Source: Prevotella sp. tc2-28 (lineage in GTDB: Bacteria; Bacteroidota; Bacteroidia; Bacteroidales; Bacteroidaceae). From it: a stretch of 64,000 bases of DNA. The stretch spans positions 1 through 64,000 of the forward strand of contig NZ_FNRE01000016.1 in the NCBI RefSeq assembly GCF_900107705.1, read 5' to 3'. Every line of letters starts with the position of its first letter. Positions within the stretch are counted from its first letter, which is position 1. Positions 5,962 to 14,691 of the stretch are shown piece after piece. A program made the translations under genes and the position numbers. The notes under the pieces are model-generated. The model ran no database searches and was not told the DNA's origin. It saw only the letters and a list, made by a program, of their open reading frames with translations.

Positions 5962-6483
5962 ATGTGTACGTTAGAGTCTTATAAGATTGATTTGAAAGCG
6001 TTGACTGCTGCAGAAACCACTGTAGAATACGACTTGGACGACCAGTTTTTCGAGGCTTTAGATGGTGCACAGTTGGAACATGGAGCCTTGCACGTGTCGG
6101 TGTCTATACGCAAGATGGCCGGCTTTTTTGAGTTTCAGTTCCATACCACCGGCACTGTCGTCATCAGCTGTGATCGCTGTTTAGACGATATGGATCAGCC
6201 CATAGAGACTGACAACCAGTTGCTGGTTAAACTAGGCGACACATACAGTGAAGATGATGATGCCGTGACCGTAGACGAGAACGAAGGAATACTCGACGTG
6301 TCGTGGTTCATCTACGAGTTTGTCATGTTGGCCATACCCATCAAGCACGTTCATGCACCTGGAAAATGCAATAGTGTGATGACGCAGAAACTGGAAGAGT
6401 TGAGCGGCGCTGTCCGAAGCGGCGAAGAGGAGGCAGAGACAACAGACCCGCGCTGGGAGATTTTGAAAAATTTAAAAGTTTAA
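5962..6483 (+). CDS. DUF177 (YceD) family protein
   Basis: The 173-residue protein belongs to DUF177/YceD, a family conserved directly upstream of rpmF across bacteria and linked to 23S rRNA accumulation in some species. It carries the family CxxC (CDRC, about residue 71-74) in the segment VVISCDRCLDDMDQPI, and the conserved D-P-R-W-E-x-L-K-x-L near the C-terminus (DPRWEILKNL). The gene order DUF177-rpmF-fabH is the standard bacterial cluster, which supports the call. The precise molecular role is not settled. Confidence 0.9.
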   Translation: MCTLESYKIDLKALTAAETTVEYDLDDQFFEALDGAQLEHGALHVSVSIRKMAGFFEFQFHTTGTVVISCDRCLDDMDQPIETDNQLLVKLGDTYSEDDDAVTVDENEGILDVSWFIYEFVMLAIPIKHVHAPGKCNSVMTQKLEELSGAVRSGEEEAETTDPRWEILKNLKV

Positions 6484-6504
6484 AAATTAAAAAGTTATAG
6501 AATT

Positions 6505-6693
6505 ATGGCACATCCTAAAAGAAGACAATCAAACACTCGTACCGCAAAGCGTCGTACCCATGACAAGGCAGTAGCTCCCACATTGGCAGTATGTCCCAAC
6601 TGTGGCGCATACCATGTTTATCACACAGTATGCCCGACATGTGGCTACTATCGTGGCAAGATTGCCATTATAATGGACGAAGCTGCTGAATAA
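6505..6693 (+). CDS. rpmF: 50S ribosomal protein L32
   Basis: The 62-residue protein starts MAHPKRRQSNTRTAKRRTHD, the standard L32 opening. It has a four-cysteine zinc ribbon, CPNCGAYHVYHTVCPTCG (about residues 30-47). Its stop codon overlaps the fabH start by one base (TAATG), so translation of the two is probably coupled. Confidence 0.97.
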   Translation: MAHPKRRQSNTRTAKRRTHDKAVAPTLAVCPNCGAYHVYHTVCPTCGYYRGKIAIIMDEAAE

Positions 6694-7703
6694 TGAGCAA
6701 AATCAATGCGATAATCACCGGCATTGGTGGCTACGTGCCTGACTATGTTCTGAACAACGAAGAACTGGCCCGCATGGTAGACACCAATGATGAGTGGATT
6801 ATGACGCGTGTCGGTATCAAGGAACGCCGTATCCTGACCGAAGAAGGTCTCGGTACCAGTTATATGGCGCGTAAGGCTGCCAAGCAACTGATACATAAGA
6901 CGGGAGTAGACCCTGATACTATTGACGCCGTCATCGTCACCACCTCAACGGCTGATTATAAGTTCCCTTCTACAGCCAGCATCGTGCTGGGCAAGCTCGG
7001 ACTGAAGAATGCCTTTGCATTTGATTTCTGGGCTGCATGCTGTGGATTCCTCTACACGCTCGATGTAGCTGCATCGATGATACAGTGTGGCCGTTATAAG
7101 AAAATCATCGTTATTGGAGCAGACAAGATGTCATCGGTCATTGATTATAAAGACCGTGCTACCTGTCCGTTGTTCGGTGATGGTGCCGCTGCTGTTCTCG
7201 TAGAAGGTACGGAAGAAGAGAATGTCGGTGTGATAGACTCTTATTTCCGAGCTGACGGAAAGGGACTTCCTTTTCTTCATCTGAAGGCAGGCGGTTCTGT
7301 ATGTCCGCCAAGCCACTTCACCGTTGATCATCGTCTGCACTACCTTTATCAAGAAGGACGCACCGTGTTCCGTTATGCCGTAACGAACATGAGTGACGAC
7401 TGTGCGCTGATAGCTGAGCGCAATGGTCTGAACAAGGAAAACATCCAATGGGTTGTCCCCCATCAGGCTAATATGCGTATCATTGAAGCTGTTGCCAAGC
7501 GCCTTGAGCTCCCGATGGAGCAAGTCATGGTTAACATCGAGCATTTTGGTAATACGTCAGCAGCAACGATTCCATTGGCATTATGGGAAAACGAGCATTT
7601 GCTGAAGAAGGGTGACAATGTCATCATGACCGCTTTCGGAGCTGGTTTCGTTCATGGAGCAAGCTATTACAAGTGGGCGTATGATGGTGCAAGCACCAAA
7701 TGA
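6693..7703 (+). CDS. fabH: 3-oxoacyl-ACP synthase III (FabH)
   Basis: The 336-residue protein is beta-ketoacyl-ACP synthase III, which condenses acetyl-CoA (or a branched starter) with malonyl-ACP to begin fatty acid synthesis in the cytoplasm. The catalytic triad is visible: Cys116 in AACCGF, His in VPHQANMRI and Asn in HFGNTSAATIP. Length is normal for the family. In Bacteroidota FabH commonly uses branched-chain starters, but specificity cannot be read from the sequence. It is the third gene of the DUF177-rpmF-fabH run, with era 24 bases downstream. Confidence 0.96.
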   Translation: MSKINAIITGIGGYVPDYVLNNEELARMVDTNDEWIMTRVGIKERRILTEEGLGTSYMARKAAKQLIHKTGVDPDTIDAVIVTTSTADYKFPSTASIVLGKLGLKNAFAFDFWAACCGFLYTLDVAASMIQCGRYKKIIVIGADKMSSVIDYKDRATCPLFGDGAAAVLVEGTEEENVGVIDSYFRADGKGLPFLHLKAGGSVCPPSHFTVDHRLHYLYQEGRTVFRYAVTNMSDDCALIAERNGLNKENIQWVVPHQANMRIIEAVAKRLELPMEQVMVNIEHFGNTSAATIPLALWENEHLLKKGDNVIMTAFGAGFVHGASYYKWAYDGASTK

Positions 7704-7727
7704 GAAATGTGTAATGAGTAATGAGAA

Positions 7728-8642
7728 ATGACTCATAAGGCAGGGTTCGTAAATATCGTTGGTAACCCCAATGTAGGTAAAAGTACGCTCATGAACCAGT
7801 TGGTTGGTGAGCGTATTTCGATTGCGACGTTCAAGGCGCAGACAACGCGTCATCGCATCATGGGCATCGTTAATACTGATGACATGCAGATTGTGTTCTC
7901 TGACACCCCCGGTGTACTGAAACCCAACTACAAGTTACAGGAGTCCATGTTGGCTTTCTCTGTGTCCGCACTGCAAGATGCTGATGTGTTGCTTTATGTG
8001 ACGGATGTGGTAGAGAATCCGGAGAAGAATATGGATTTTCTGGAAAAGGTGCAGAAAATGACAATCCCTGTGCTTCTGCTCATTAACAAGATTGATGAGC
8101 TTGGGGCTAATGGGGCCAATGGGGCCAATGGGGCTCAACAATTGCTGGCAGCAATTGTTGAGAAGTGGCATACGCTGTTGCCTAATGCCGAGATTCTGCC
8201 TATCTCTGCCAAGAATAAGTTCGGCATAGACATGTTGCTGAAACGTATTAAGGAACTGCTTCCTGAGAGTCCTGCGTATTTCGATAAAGACCAGTTGACG
8301 GATAAGCCTGCCCGATTCTTCGTGTCAGAGATTATCCGTGAGAAGATTCTGCTCTACTACGACAAGGAGATACCTTACTCTGTGGAAGTACGCGTGGAGC
8401 GTTTCAAGGAAACCGAGAAGAATATACATATCAATGCCATTATCTACGTAGAACGTGACTCTCAAAAGGGAATCATCATAGGACATCAAGGTGTGGCACT
8501 GAAGAAGGTAAGCACTGAGGCTCGCAAAGCATTGGAGAAGTTCTTTGACAAGCCTATTTTCCTGGAAACCTTTGTGAAGGTTGACAAAGACTGGCGCTCC
8601 AGCCAGCGAGAATTAGATAGCTTTGGCTATAATCCAGAATAA
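7728..8642 (+). CDS. era: GTPase Era
   Basis: The 304-residue ribosome-assembly GTPase binds the 3' end of 16S rRNA. Its motifs are G1 GNPNVGKS (12-19), G3 DTPG, G4 NKID (120-123) and G5 SAKN. The C-terminal KH domain carries [10 protein letters not shown]. An extra glycine/asparagine insertion, GANGANGANGA (about 126-136), follows G4. It is encoded by four tandem 9-base units and followed directly by a perfect 25-base palindrome at 8136-8160. Typical Era proteins lack this insert. The RBS region before the ATG consists of short TGAGAAATG-like repeats. Confidence 0.96.
   Translation: MTHKAGFVNIVGNPNVGKSTLMNQLVGERISIATFKAQTTRHRIMGIVNTDDMQIVFSDTPGVLKPNYKLQESMLAFSVSALQDADVLLYVTDVVENPEKNMDFLEKVQKMTIPVLLLINKIDELGANGANGANGAQQLLAAIVEKWHTLLPNAEILPISAKNKFGIDMLLKRIKELLPESPAYFDKDQLTDKPARFFVSEIIREKILLYYDKEIPYSVEVRVERFKETEKNIHINAIIYVERDSQKGIIIGHQGVALKKVSTEARKALEKFFDKPIFLETFVKVDKDWRSSQRELDSFGYNPE
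8136..8160. repeat. 25-bp perfect palindrome inside era
   Basis: CAACAATTGCTG-G-CAGCAATTGTTG has perfect 12-bp arms around one base. It immediately follows the 9-base tandem repeats (8102-8137) and encodes QQLLAAIVE of Era. Confidence 0.85.
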
Positions 8643-8650
8643 ATACATAT

Positions 8651-9964
8651 ATGGGAAACTTAGTAGCAATAGTAGGACGTCCGAATGTAGGAAAGTCCAC
8701 CTTGTTTAACAGATTGACAAACAGCCGTCGCGCTATCGTAAGTGACGAAGCTGGCACTACTCGCGATCGCCAATACGGCAAGTGCGAATGGAACGGCCGT
8801 GAGTTCTCCGTTGTTGACACGGGTGGATGGGTAGTTAACAGTGATGATGTCTTTGAGGAGGAGATTCGGAAGCAAGTCATTGTTGCTACGGAAGAGGCAG
8901 ATCTTGTGTTGTTCCTAGTGGATATCAAGAATGGACTGACTGATCTCGATCAGGACGTAGCACTAATCCTTCGACGTTCGAAGTTGCCCGTTGTGTTGGT
9001 TGCTAACAAAGCCGACGACGGGAAGGACCTTTACGGGCAATATGAGTTCTACAAGTTGGGACTGGGTGACCCTTATTGTATTAGCGCTGCCACAGGCTCC
9101 GGTACTGGCGACTTGCTCGATTTGGTGGTATCCAAGTTGAATACCGATGAAGCCGATGACGCAATGGACGGAACGCCTCGCTTCGCTGTGGTAGGTCGAC
9201 CGAATGCCGGTAAGTCGAGTATCATCAACGCCTTCATTGGTGAGGACCGTAATATTGTAACCGATATTGCCGGCACTACACGTGACAGCATCTATACGAA
9301 ATATGACAAGTTCGGTTTCGACTTCTACTTGGTAGACACAGCAGGTATCCGCCGCAAGAACAAGGTTACTGAAGACCTGGAGTTTTATAGCGTGATGCGT
9401 AGTATCCGTGCCATCGAGAATTCCGACGTATGTATCTTGATGATTGACGCTACGCGTGGCATCGAGGCCCAGGACATGAATATCTTCCAGCTGATACAGA
9501 AGAACAATAAGTCGTTGGTGGTTGTCGTGAACAAGTGGGATTTGGTAGAAGACAAGTCGCAGGAGGCTATCAAGACATTCGAGACAGCTATTCGCAACCG
9601 CATGGCTCCATTTGTCGACTTCCCTATCATCTTTGCTTCAGCAGTGACTAAGCAGCGCATCTTTAAGGTGCTTGAGACAGCCAAGCAAGTTTATCTGAAT
9701 CGTAAGATAAAGATAGGCACGTCTAAGTTGAATGAGGTGCTGTTGCCCATTATCGAGGCTACACCACCCCCTAGCATCAAAGGAAAATATATTAAGATCA
9801 AGTATGTATCGCAGGTGCCGGATACGCAGATTCCCACTTTTGTGTTCTATGCAAACCTGCCACAGTATGTCAAGGAGCCCTATCGCCGTTTCTTGGAGAA
9901 CAAGATGCGTGAGAACTGGACATTGACAGGTACACCGATTAATGTTTTTATCCGTCAGAAGTGA
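8651..9964 (+). CDS. der: GTPase Der (EngA)
   Basis: The 437-residue protein has two GTPase domains in tandem, with G1 motifs GRPNVGKS (about 9-16) and GRPNAGKS (about 180-187). G4 motifs NKAD and NKWD and a C-terminal KH-like domain are also present. This is the classic double-GTPase Der layout, needed for 50S subunit maturation. It lies 8 bases after era, and its stop overlaps the next start by 4 bases, so era, der and the lipoprotein gene form one unit. Confidence 0.97.
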   Translation: MGNLVAIVGRPNVGKSTLFNRLTNSRRAIVSDEAGTTRDRQYGKCEWNGREFSVVDTGGWVVNSDDVFEEEIRKQVIVATEEADLVLFLVDIKNGLTDLDQDVALILRRSKLPVVLVANKADDGKDLYGQYEFYKLGLGDPYCISAATGSGTGDLLDLVVSKLNTDEADDAMDGTPRFAVVGRPNAGKSSIINAFIGEDRNIVTDIAGTTRDSIYTKYDKFGFDFYLVDTAGIRRKNKVTEDLEFYSVMRSIRAIENSDVCILMIDATRGIEAQDMNIFQLIQKNNKSLVVVVNKWDLVEDKSQEAIKTFETAIRNRMAPFVDFPIIFASAVTKQRIFKVLETAKQVYLNRKIKIGTSKLNEVLLPIIEATPPPSIKGKYIKIKYVSQVPDTQIPTFVFYANLPQYVKEPYRRFLENKMRENWTLTGTPINVFIRQK

Positions 9965-10353
9965 AGAACCTGTTATATCTAGCAATAGCCTTCCTGGTAT
10001 TGTCTGCCTGTTCTCAGGCGTCACCCGAGGAAGAGGCAGCCAAAGCAGCTCAGGGCTATTATGCACGTCTGTTAGACAACAGCCCTGAGGATTTCCTGAA
10101 GGGTAGGGTTGGCGCAGATAGTCTGCCAGAAGCCTATAAAGCCCAGTTGCTGAAAAATTACCAGCAGTATATGGAAGAAATGGTGGAAACCCACGGAGGC
10201 ATCCGTGAAGTACGCGTCTCGGAAAACACAGGATATCGTGATACCACGCAAAATCTGACCTATGTATTCTTGATGCTTTGTTTCAACGACTCCACTCAGG
10301 AGGAAGTTACCGTGCCGATGCTGAATGTAAGTGGCGAGTGGAAAATGAAATAG
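9961..10353 (+). CDS. Small lipoprotein, DUF4878-like
   Basis: The 130-residue protein starts with GTG, overlapping the der stop by 4 bases (GTGA). A lipoprotein signal ends in LSACS with Cys17 as the likely acylated residue. The mature part ([23 protein letters not shown] and a C-terminal EWKMK) resembles Bacteroidota lipoproteins assigned to DUF4878, which have an NTF2-like fold. Function is unknown. An intrinsic terminator follows at 10380. Confidence 0.82.
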   Translation: MKNLLYLAIAFLVLSACSQASPEEEAAKAAQGYYARLLDNSPEDFLKGRVGADSLPEAYKAQLLKNYQQYMEEMVETHGGIREVRVSENTGYRDTTQNLTYVFLMLCFNDSTQEEVTVPMLNVSGEWKMK

Positions 10354-10379
10354 GAGAAACGAGCGGTGAAGAAAAAGAA

Positions 10380-10412
10380 AAACGGATTGAATTCTGAAGA
10401 ATCAATCCGTTT
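10380..10412. terminator. Bidirectional terminator
   Basis: AAACGGATTGA / TCAATCCGTTT forms a perfect 11-bp stem. A-rich and T-rich flanks let it end both the era-der operon from the left and the 32-codon ORF from the right. Confidence 0.75.
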
Positions 10413-10414
10413 AT

Positions 10415-10513
10415 TTAGTTTGCAGCTCTGAAGTTATACATTCTTGCCATATTCAAGCAATACTCGCTATAAGCTTCACTTCTCAGCCATTTGTTAATTA
10501 ATCTTTTCATCAT
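10415..10513 (-). CDS. Small ORF, 32 residues, with own promoter
   Basis: On the minus strand a double ATG opens a 32-codon frame (MMKRLINKWLRSEAYSEYCL, then NMARMYNFRAAN). It is preceded by a purine-rich GAAAGGTAAAAG ribosome binding site. An exact promoter lies at 10568-10598 and a terminator starts 3 bases after the stop. This complete small transcription unit argues that it is a real peptide gene, or a regulatory RNA of ~180 nt. The peptide is basic and amphipathic with no clear membrane helix. I recognise no family. Confidence 0.55.
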   Translation of the reverse strand: MMKRLINKWLRSEAYSEYCLNMARMYNFRAAN

Positions 10514-10567
10514 CTTTTACCTTTCTTTACTTTAAATTGTTATCCTTTTTTTGTCCTTTTGACGATG

Positions 10568-10598
10568 CAAAGGTACGGTCTTTTTGGGGTCCGTGCAA
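10568..10598 (-). promoter_or_regulatory. Promoter of the 32-codon ORF
   Basis: Minus strand: TTG (10596-10598), 20 bases, TACCTTTG (10568-10575), a perfect consensus match. The leader before the ATG at 10513 would be about 45-50 bases, rich in A and G. Confidence 0.8.
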
Positions 10599-10645
10599 GA
10601 GAAAAACCAAATTGTTTGCGCACACAGTCGATTATTTGACCTTAA

Positions 10646-11419
10646 TCAATCGTGTGGTTTCTGGTGAGTAACGGCTTCACGCATCTCCTTCAATAGGTCA
10701 CTGGCAAAGATGAAGTCTGTCAGTTTCTTGTTGGTGGAGTTCATGATCTGGCTGCTTACCCCTTGCCACTCCTTATTGCCTTCGTAGATGAAGATGATGT
10801 TCTCGCCAATACCCATCACAGAATTCATGTCGTGGGTGTTGATGATGGTTGTCATATTGAATTCCTGTGTGATGGAGTGTAACAGGTCGTCAATAATCAG
10901 CGACGTTTTGGGGTCCAGTCCGGAGTTAGGCTCGTCACAGAAGAGATATTTGGGGTTGAGGGCGATGGCACGGGCAATAGCTACACGTTTTTGCATACCA
11001 CCAGAAATCTCACCAGGGTATTTATCCTCAGCTCCTACCAGATTCACACGGTCCAGACAGTCCATAGCCCGTTTCTGGCGTTCGCGCAGATTCATGGAAG
11101 AAAACATGTCAAGCGGGAACATCACATTTTCCAATACGGTAAGCGAGTCGAAAAGGGCAGCCGACTGGAAAATCATACCCATTTCACGCCGCATATGTAC
11201 CTTCTCGTTCTTCGACATGCATACAAAATCGCGTCCGTCATAAAGAATCTGCCCACTGGTAGGCTCGAAGAGCCCCACCAGGTTTTTCATTAGCACGGTC
11301 TTTCCACTACCACTTTGTCCGATGATAAGATTGGTCTTACCGTCTTCAAACACCGTATTGATGTTTTTGAGCACTTCTCTGCCGTCAAAACTCTTATATA
11401 GATTCTTTACTTCAATCAT
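10646..11419 (-). CDS. mlaF: ABC transporter ATPase, MlaF-type
   Basis: The 257-residue ATPase has Walker A GQSGSGKT (about 34-41), signature ISGGMQKRVAIARA, Walker B YLFCDEP and an NTHDMNS switch His. It is closest to MlaF/Ttg2A, which powers retrograde phospholipid transport between the outer and inner membranes. It overlaps the upstream permease gene by 4 bases. The MCE-domain partner (MlaD) is not in the window, so the full transporter must be completed elsewhere or downstream. The symbol is by family resemblance. Confidence 0.88.
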   Translation of the reverse strand: MIEVKNLYKSFDGREVLKNINTVFEDGKTNLIIGQSGSGKTVLMKNLVGLFEPTSGQILYDGRDFVCMSKNEKVHMRREMGMIFQSAALFDSLTVLENVMFPLDMFSSMNLRERQKRAMDCLDRVNLVGAEDKYPGEISGGMQKRVAIARAIALNPKYLFCDEPNSGLDPKTSLIIDDLLHSITQEFNMTTIINTHDMNSVMGIGENIIFIYEGNKEWQGVSSQIMNSTNKKLTDFIFASDLLKEMREAVTHQKPHD

Positions 11420-12168
11420 GATAATAACTGCGTTAGGAATACGTCGCTACAAAGAATCAGCACACTGGATGATACAACAGCATCCGTAGAAGCCTTGCCC
11501 ACATTGACCGATCCCCCTTCTACCGTATAGCCGAAATAAGAAGGTACGGCGGAAATGATAAAAGCAAAGAAGAGACTTTTAATGATACTCATCCACACAA
11601 ACCAAGGCTGGAAAGAATGTTGCAATCCCAGCGTTAAGTCGTCAGGTACGATGATATGAGCGATGTACGCGGTGCCGTAAGCTCCAATGATACCCATGGC
11701 CGACGAGAAGATAACCAGTAATGGCATGATGGTTATCATACCGAGGATTTTCGGTAATATCAGATAACAGGCTGAGTTGACTCCCATGATGTCAAGGGCG
11801 TCAATCTGCTGGGTGACACGCATGGTTCCTATCTCTGATGCAATGTTTGAGCCTACCTTACCTGCGAGGATCAAACACATGATAGAACTGGAAAACTCGA
11901 GCAGCATGATTTCACGGGTGGTGTATCCGCTTACCCATCGTGGCATCCATGGACTCTGGATGTTCAGTTTCATTTGAATGCAGATAACCGCACCGATAAA
12001 AAATGAGATGAGCAAAACAATGCCGATAGAGTTGATGCCCAGTTGGGCCATCTCCTTGACATACTGTTTCCAGAACATGCGAAAGCGTTCCGGCACAGAA
12101 AAGGTCCGTCCCATCAAAATGATGAACTTGCCGAATGTCGTCAGCCAATTATATAGTAACTTCGTCAT
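11416..12168 (-). CDS. mlaE: ABC transporter permease, MlaE-type
   Basis: The 250-residue permease has the MlaE features: five to six hydrophobic helices, the segment FFIGAVICIQMKLN, the EFSSSIMCLILAGKVGSNIASEIGTMRVTQQIDAL core, and the C-terminal EGGSVNVGKASTDAVVSS. I start it at the ATG at 12168. The longer frame begins at a TTG (12207) that is itself the -33 promoter element, so it cannot be translated from this promoter. It forms a two-gene operon with the MlaF-type ATPase. Confidence 0.88.
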   Translation of the reverse strand: MTKLLYNWLTTFGKFIILMGRTFSVPERFRMFWKQYVKEMAQLGINSIGIVLLISFFIGAVICIQMKLNIQSPWMPRWVSGYTTREIMLLEFSSSIMCLILAGKVGSNIASEIGTMRVTQQIDALDIMGVNSACYLILPKILGMITIMPLLVIFSSAMGIIGAYGTAYIAHIIVPDDLTLGLQHSFQPWFVWMSIIKSLFFAFIISAVPSYFGYTVEGGSVNVGKASTDAVVSSSVLILCSDVFLTQLLS

Positions 12169-12176
12169 ATCGGCTG

Positions 12177-12207
12177 CGAAGGTACGAAGAAAAAATGAGT
12201 CAGCCAA
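12177..12207 (-). promoter_or_regulatory. Promoter of mlaE-mlaF
   Basis: Minus strand: TTG (12205-12207), 20 bases, TACCTTCG (12177-12184), one mismatch from TANNTTTG. The transcript would start only a few bases before the ATG at 12168, giving a near-leaderless message. Confidence 0.65.
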
Positions 12208-12274
12208 GAGGTCAGCTCTTTTTTTTATGATACATAAAAATCGTAAAAGTTAAATGGGTTATGAAAAAAAATTG

Positions 12275-12282
12275 TATCTTTG
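12275..12282 (+). promoter_or_regulatory. -7 box of lptB
   Basis: TATCTTTG followed by GCAGCC. It lies 8 bases before the chosen ATG at 12291, so the upstream ATG of the longer frame (12261) falls before the transcription start. Confidence 0.65.
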
Positions 12283-12290
12283 CAGCCACT

Positions 12291-13112
12291 ATGGACGATA
12301 TAACGAATGTACAGGTAGCAGAGCAGGGACAACTGGTGCTGCGGACAGAAGGACTCATCAAGCGCTATGGAAAGCGTACGGTAGTCAACAATGTGAGCTT
12401 TGATGTTAAGCAGGGCGAGATTGTTGGATTGTTAGGACCTAATGGCGCTGGCAAGACAACTTCATTTTACATGACTACAGGTCTGATAGTCCCTAATGGC
12501 GGACATATTTATCTTGGTGACGAAGAAGTAACGAGCTATCCTGTCTTTAAGCGTGCTCGTGCAGGAATCGGATATCTAGCCCAGGAAGCATCGGTGTTCC
12601 GTAAGATGTCGGTAGAGGACAATATCCTTTCTGTATTGGAAATGACCGGTAAGCCCCGCGAGTATCAGTTGGAGAAGCTGGAAAGCTTGATTGCCGAGTT
12701 CCGATTGCAGAAAGTGCGCAAGAACAAAGGTGACCAACTCTCTGGTGGTGAGCGCCGTCGAACAGAGATAGCCCGTTGTTTGGCTATAGAACCGAAGTTC
12801 ATCATGCTTGACGAGCCTTTTGCCGGAGTAGACCCTATTGCGGTAGAAGATATTCAGCAGATTGTGTGGCAGTTGAAATATCGTAATATAGGTATTCTGA
12901 TAACCGACCATAATGTGCATGAAACACTGAATATCACCGATCGTGCATACCTGTTGTTTGAAGGACGTATCCTGTTCAAGGGAACTCCCGATGAGCTTGC
13001 TGTTAATCCTATCGTAAAGGAAAAATATCTAGGCTCGAATTTTGTTCTTCAAAAGAAAGACTTTGCCAAGATGGCAGAGTTACGTGCCCACAAGTGGGGT
13101 CTGGAAGAGTAG
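12291..13112 (+). CDS. lptB: LPS export ABC ATPase LptB
   Basis: This ~273-residue ATPase powers lipopolysaccharide extraction from the inner membrane through LptFG. It has Walker [10 protein letters not shown], signature [16 protein letters not shown], Walker [14 protein letters not shown] and the LptB-type [19 protein letters not shown] segment. I start it at MDDITN because the promoter box overlaps the longer reading frame. It diverges from mlaE, giving two lipid-transport units back to back. Confidence 0.93.
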   Translation: MDDITNVQVAEQGQLVLRTEGLIKRYGKRTVVNNVSFDVKQGEIVGLLGPNGAGKTTSFYMTTGLIVPNGGHIYLGDEEVTSYPVFKRARAGIGYLAQEASVFRKMSVEDNILSVLEMTGKPREYQLEKLESLIAEFRLQKVRKNKGDQLSGGERRRTEIARCLAIEPKFIMLDEPFAGVDPIAVEDIQQIVWQLKYRNIGILITDHNVHETLNITDRAYLLFEGRILFKGTPDELAVNPIVKEKYLGSNFVLQKKDFAKMAELRAHKWGLEE

Positions 13113-13138
13113 TTTTATACAGTAGCAAAACACAAACG

Positions 13139-14581
13139 ATGAATAGACTGATTGTATCCTTGACAGTCCTGTTATGTCCATGGACATTACTTGCACAGTC
13201 CTTAAAGGCATTCCCAACGGCAGAAGGTTTTGGTAAGTATGCCTCGGGTGGCCGAGGAGGAAAGGTGGTGGAGGTGACGAACCTCAACGATACGGGGGAA
13301 GGTTCGTTGCGCTGGGCGCTGACAGAGGCAGGTAAGGAAAATGCAACCATTGTATTCCGCGTTAGTGGTATCATCACCATAGGTCCGAATCCGCAACGTA
13401 AGGGAGAGCATTCTATACGCGCAAAGTTGAAGAACGTGACCATAGCCGGTCAGACAGCTCCGGGCAAAGGAATCCTGTTGCGTGGAGGCAAACTGAACTT
13501 AGGCGGTTCTGAAAACGTGATTATTCGTAACATCCGTTCGCGTCTGGGAACAAAAGGTGATCCGACAAAGACAAAGAAGGAGAACTTCATTGAGGGTGGA
13601 GCTATTGGCATTGAGAATGGGCGGAACATCATCATTGACCACTGTTGTTTCGGATGGAGCGGTGAGGAGAACATGACGATGTATGATAACCAGTTTACGA
13701 CAGTTCAGTGGTGTATTATCCATGAAGGACTCTACGATGCAGGTCATCATAAGGGTGCCCGTGGCTATGGAGCCCAATGGGATGGCTCGCCGGCGACATT
13801 CCATCATAATCTGTTGGCCAGCAACGATAGTCGTAGCGCGCGTATTAATGGTGCTACAAATCCCAAAGGCGACAAGAATGTTTTTCTTGAATACCAAAAC
13901 AATGTAAACTTCAATTGGGGACGACGTAATTCCTGCTACGGTGGTGAGAATGAGGCAGGAGAAGGAAGTAGTCATGAGTGTAATTTCATAGGAAACTATT
14001 ACAAACCAGGTCCAGCCCATCCGCAGGATAATGTCCTGATAGAACTCTCTGCTGCACGAAAAGGGAAAACACTTACCGGACCATCGTTGTGGTATTTTGC
14101 CGACAATGTCATGGAAGGTCAGAAAACAAGTGACGACTGGCTTCTTGTTAGCAATAAAACAGGGTATGCGATTAACCAGTTGAAAGCCCTTCAGCCCCTT
14201 AGCCGACAGGAGTATACTGACTATCTAACCCCTGCAGAGTCAGCCAAGAAGGCCTATCGGCATGTACTTCAACGGGCAGGTACCATTCGGCGTGACGCTG
14301 TAGAACGTCGCATTATTGAGGATGTCAAAAGCGGTCAGCCCCGCTATAGTGGTTTCCAGGCTCATCGTCAAGGAATCATCGACTCTCCTGCTGATGCGGA
14401 AGGGTGGCCGCAGTATGCTGATGCTCAGCCCGTTGTAGATAGAGACCATGACGGTATGGACGATGCCTGGGAACTGAAGAACGGACTTGATCCAATGAAC
14501 GCAGAAGACCGTAATGTGCAGTTCTCCAAAGAAGGCTATACCGCTTTAGAAGTATACATGAATAGCCTTATGGGTGAGTGA
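13139..14581 (+). CDS. Secreted pectate lyase (PL1-like)
   Basis: This ~480-residue protein has a signal peptide (MNRLIVSLTVLLCPWTLLAQ) and then a parallel beta-helix pectate lyase. The segments EGFGKYASGGRGG, EGSLRWAL, TIAGQTAPG, NVIIRNIRSR, IIIDHCCFGWSGEENM and SNDSRSARING are typical of polysaccharide lyase family 1 from Bacteroidota. It would cleave polygalacturonate by beta-elimination. The C-terminus has a calcium-binding DRDHDGMDDAWELKNGLDP motif of the thrombospondin-3/dockerin-like type. It stands alone, with no SusC/D pair, so it is not part of a classic polysaccharide utilisation locus here. The start is the ATG at 13139. Confidence 0.9.
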   Translation: MNRLIVSLTVLLCPWTLLAQSLKAFPTAEGFGKYASGGRGGKVVEVTNLNDTGEGSLRWALTEAGKENATIVFRVSGIITIGPNPQRKGEHSIRAKLKNVTIAGQTAPGKGILLRGGKLNLGGSENVIIRNIRSRLGTKGDPTKTKKENFIEGGAIGIENGRNIIIDHCCFGWSGEENMTMYDNQFTTVQWCIIHEGLYDAGHHKGARGYGAQWDGSPATFHHNLLASNDSRSARINGATNPKGDKNVFLEYQNNVNFNWGRRNSCYGGENEAGEGSSHECNFIGNYYKPGPAHPQDNVLIELSAARKGKTLTGPSLWYFADNVMEGQKTSDDWLLVSNKTGYAINQLKALQPLSRQEYTDYLTPAESAKKAYRHVLQRAGTIRRDAVERRIIEDVKSGQPRYSGFQAHRQGIIDSPADAEGWPQYADAQPVVDRDHDGMDDAWELKNGLDPMNAEDRNVQFSKEGYTALEVYMNSLMGE

Positions 14582-14640
14582 TTCCCCGTTAAAAAAGCTA
14601 ATTTTCATCATTATTATTAGGTGATTACGGAGATTTTTCG

Positions 14641-14648
14641 TACCTTTG
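14641..14648 (+). promoter_or_regulatory. -7 box of trigger factor gene
   Basis: TACCTTTG followed by GCACGC, 44 bases before the ATG at 14692; no clear -33 TTG. Confidence 0.7.
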
Positions 14649-14691
14649 CACGCTCAAAACTGATTATATAATATAAATAAGGTATAAAGAG

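Noticed and set aside
13202..13674. Minus-strand frames opposite the pectate lyase
   Set aside because: They are shadows of a clear PL1-like gene; none has a start signal or recognisable protein.
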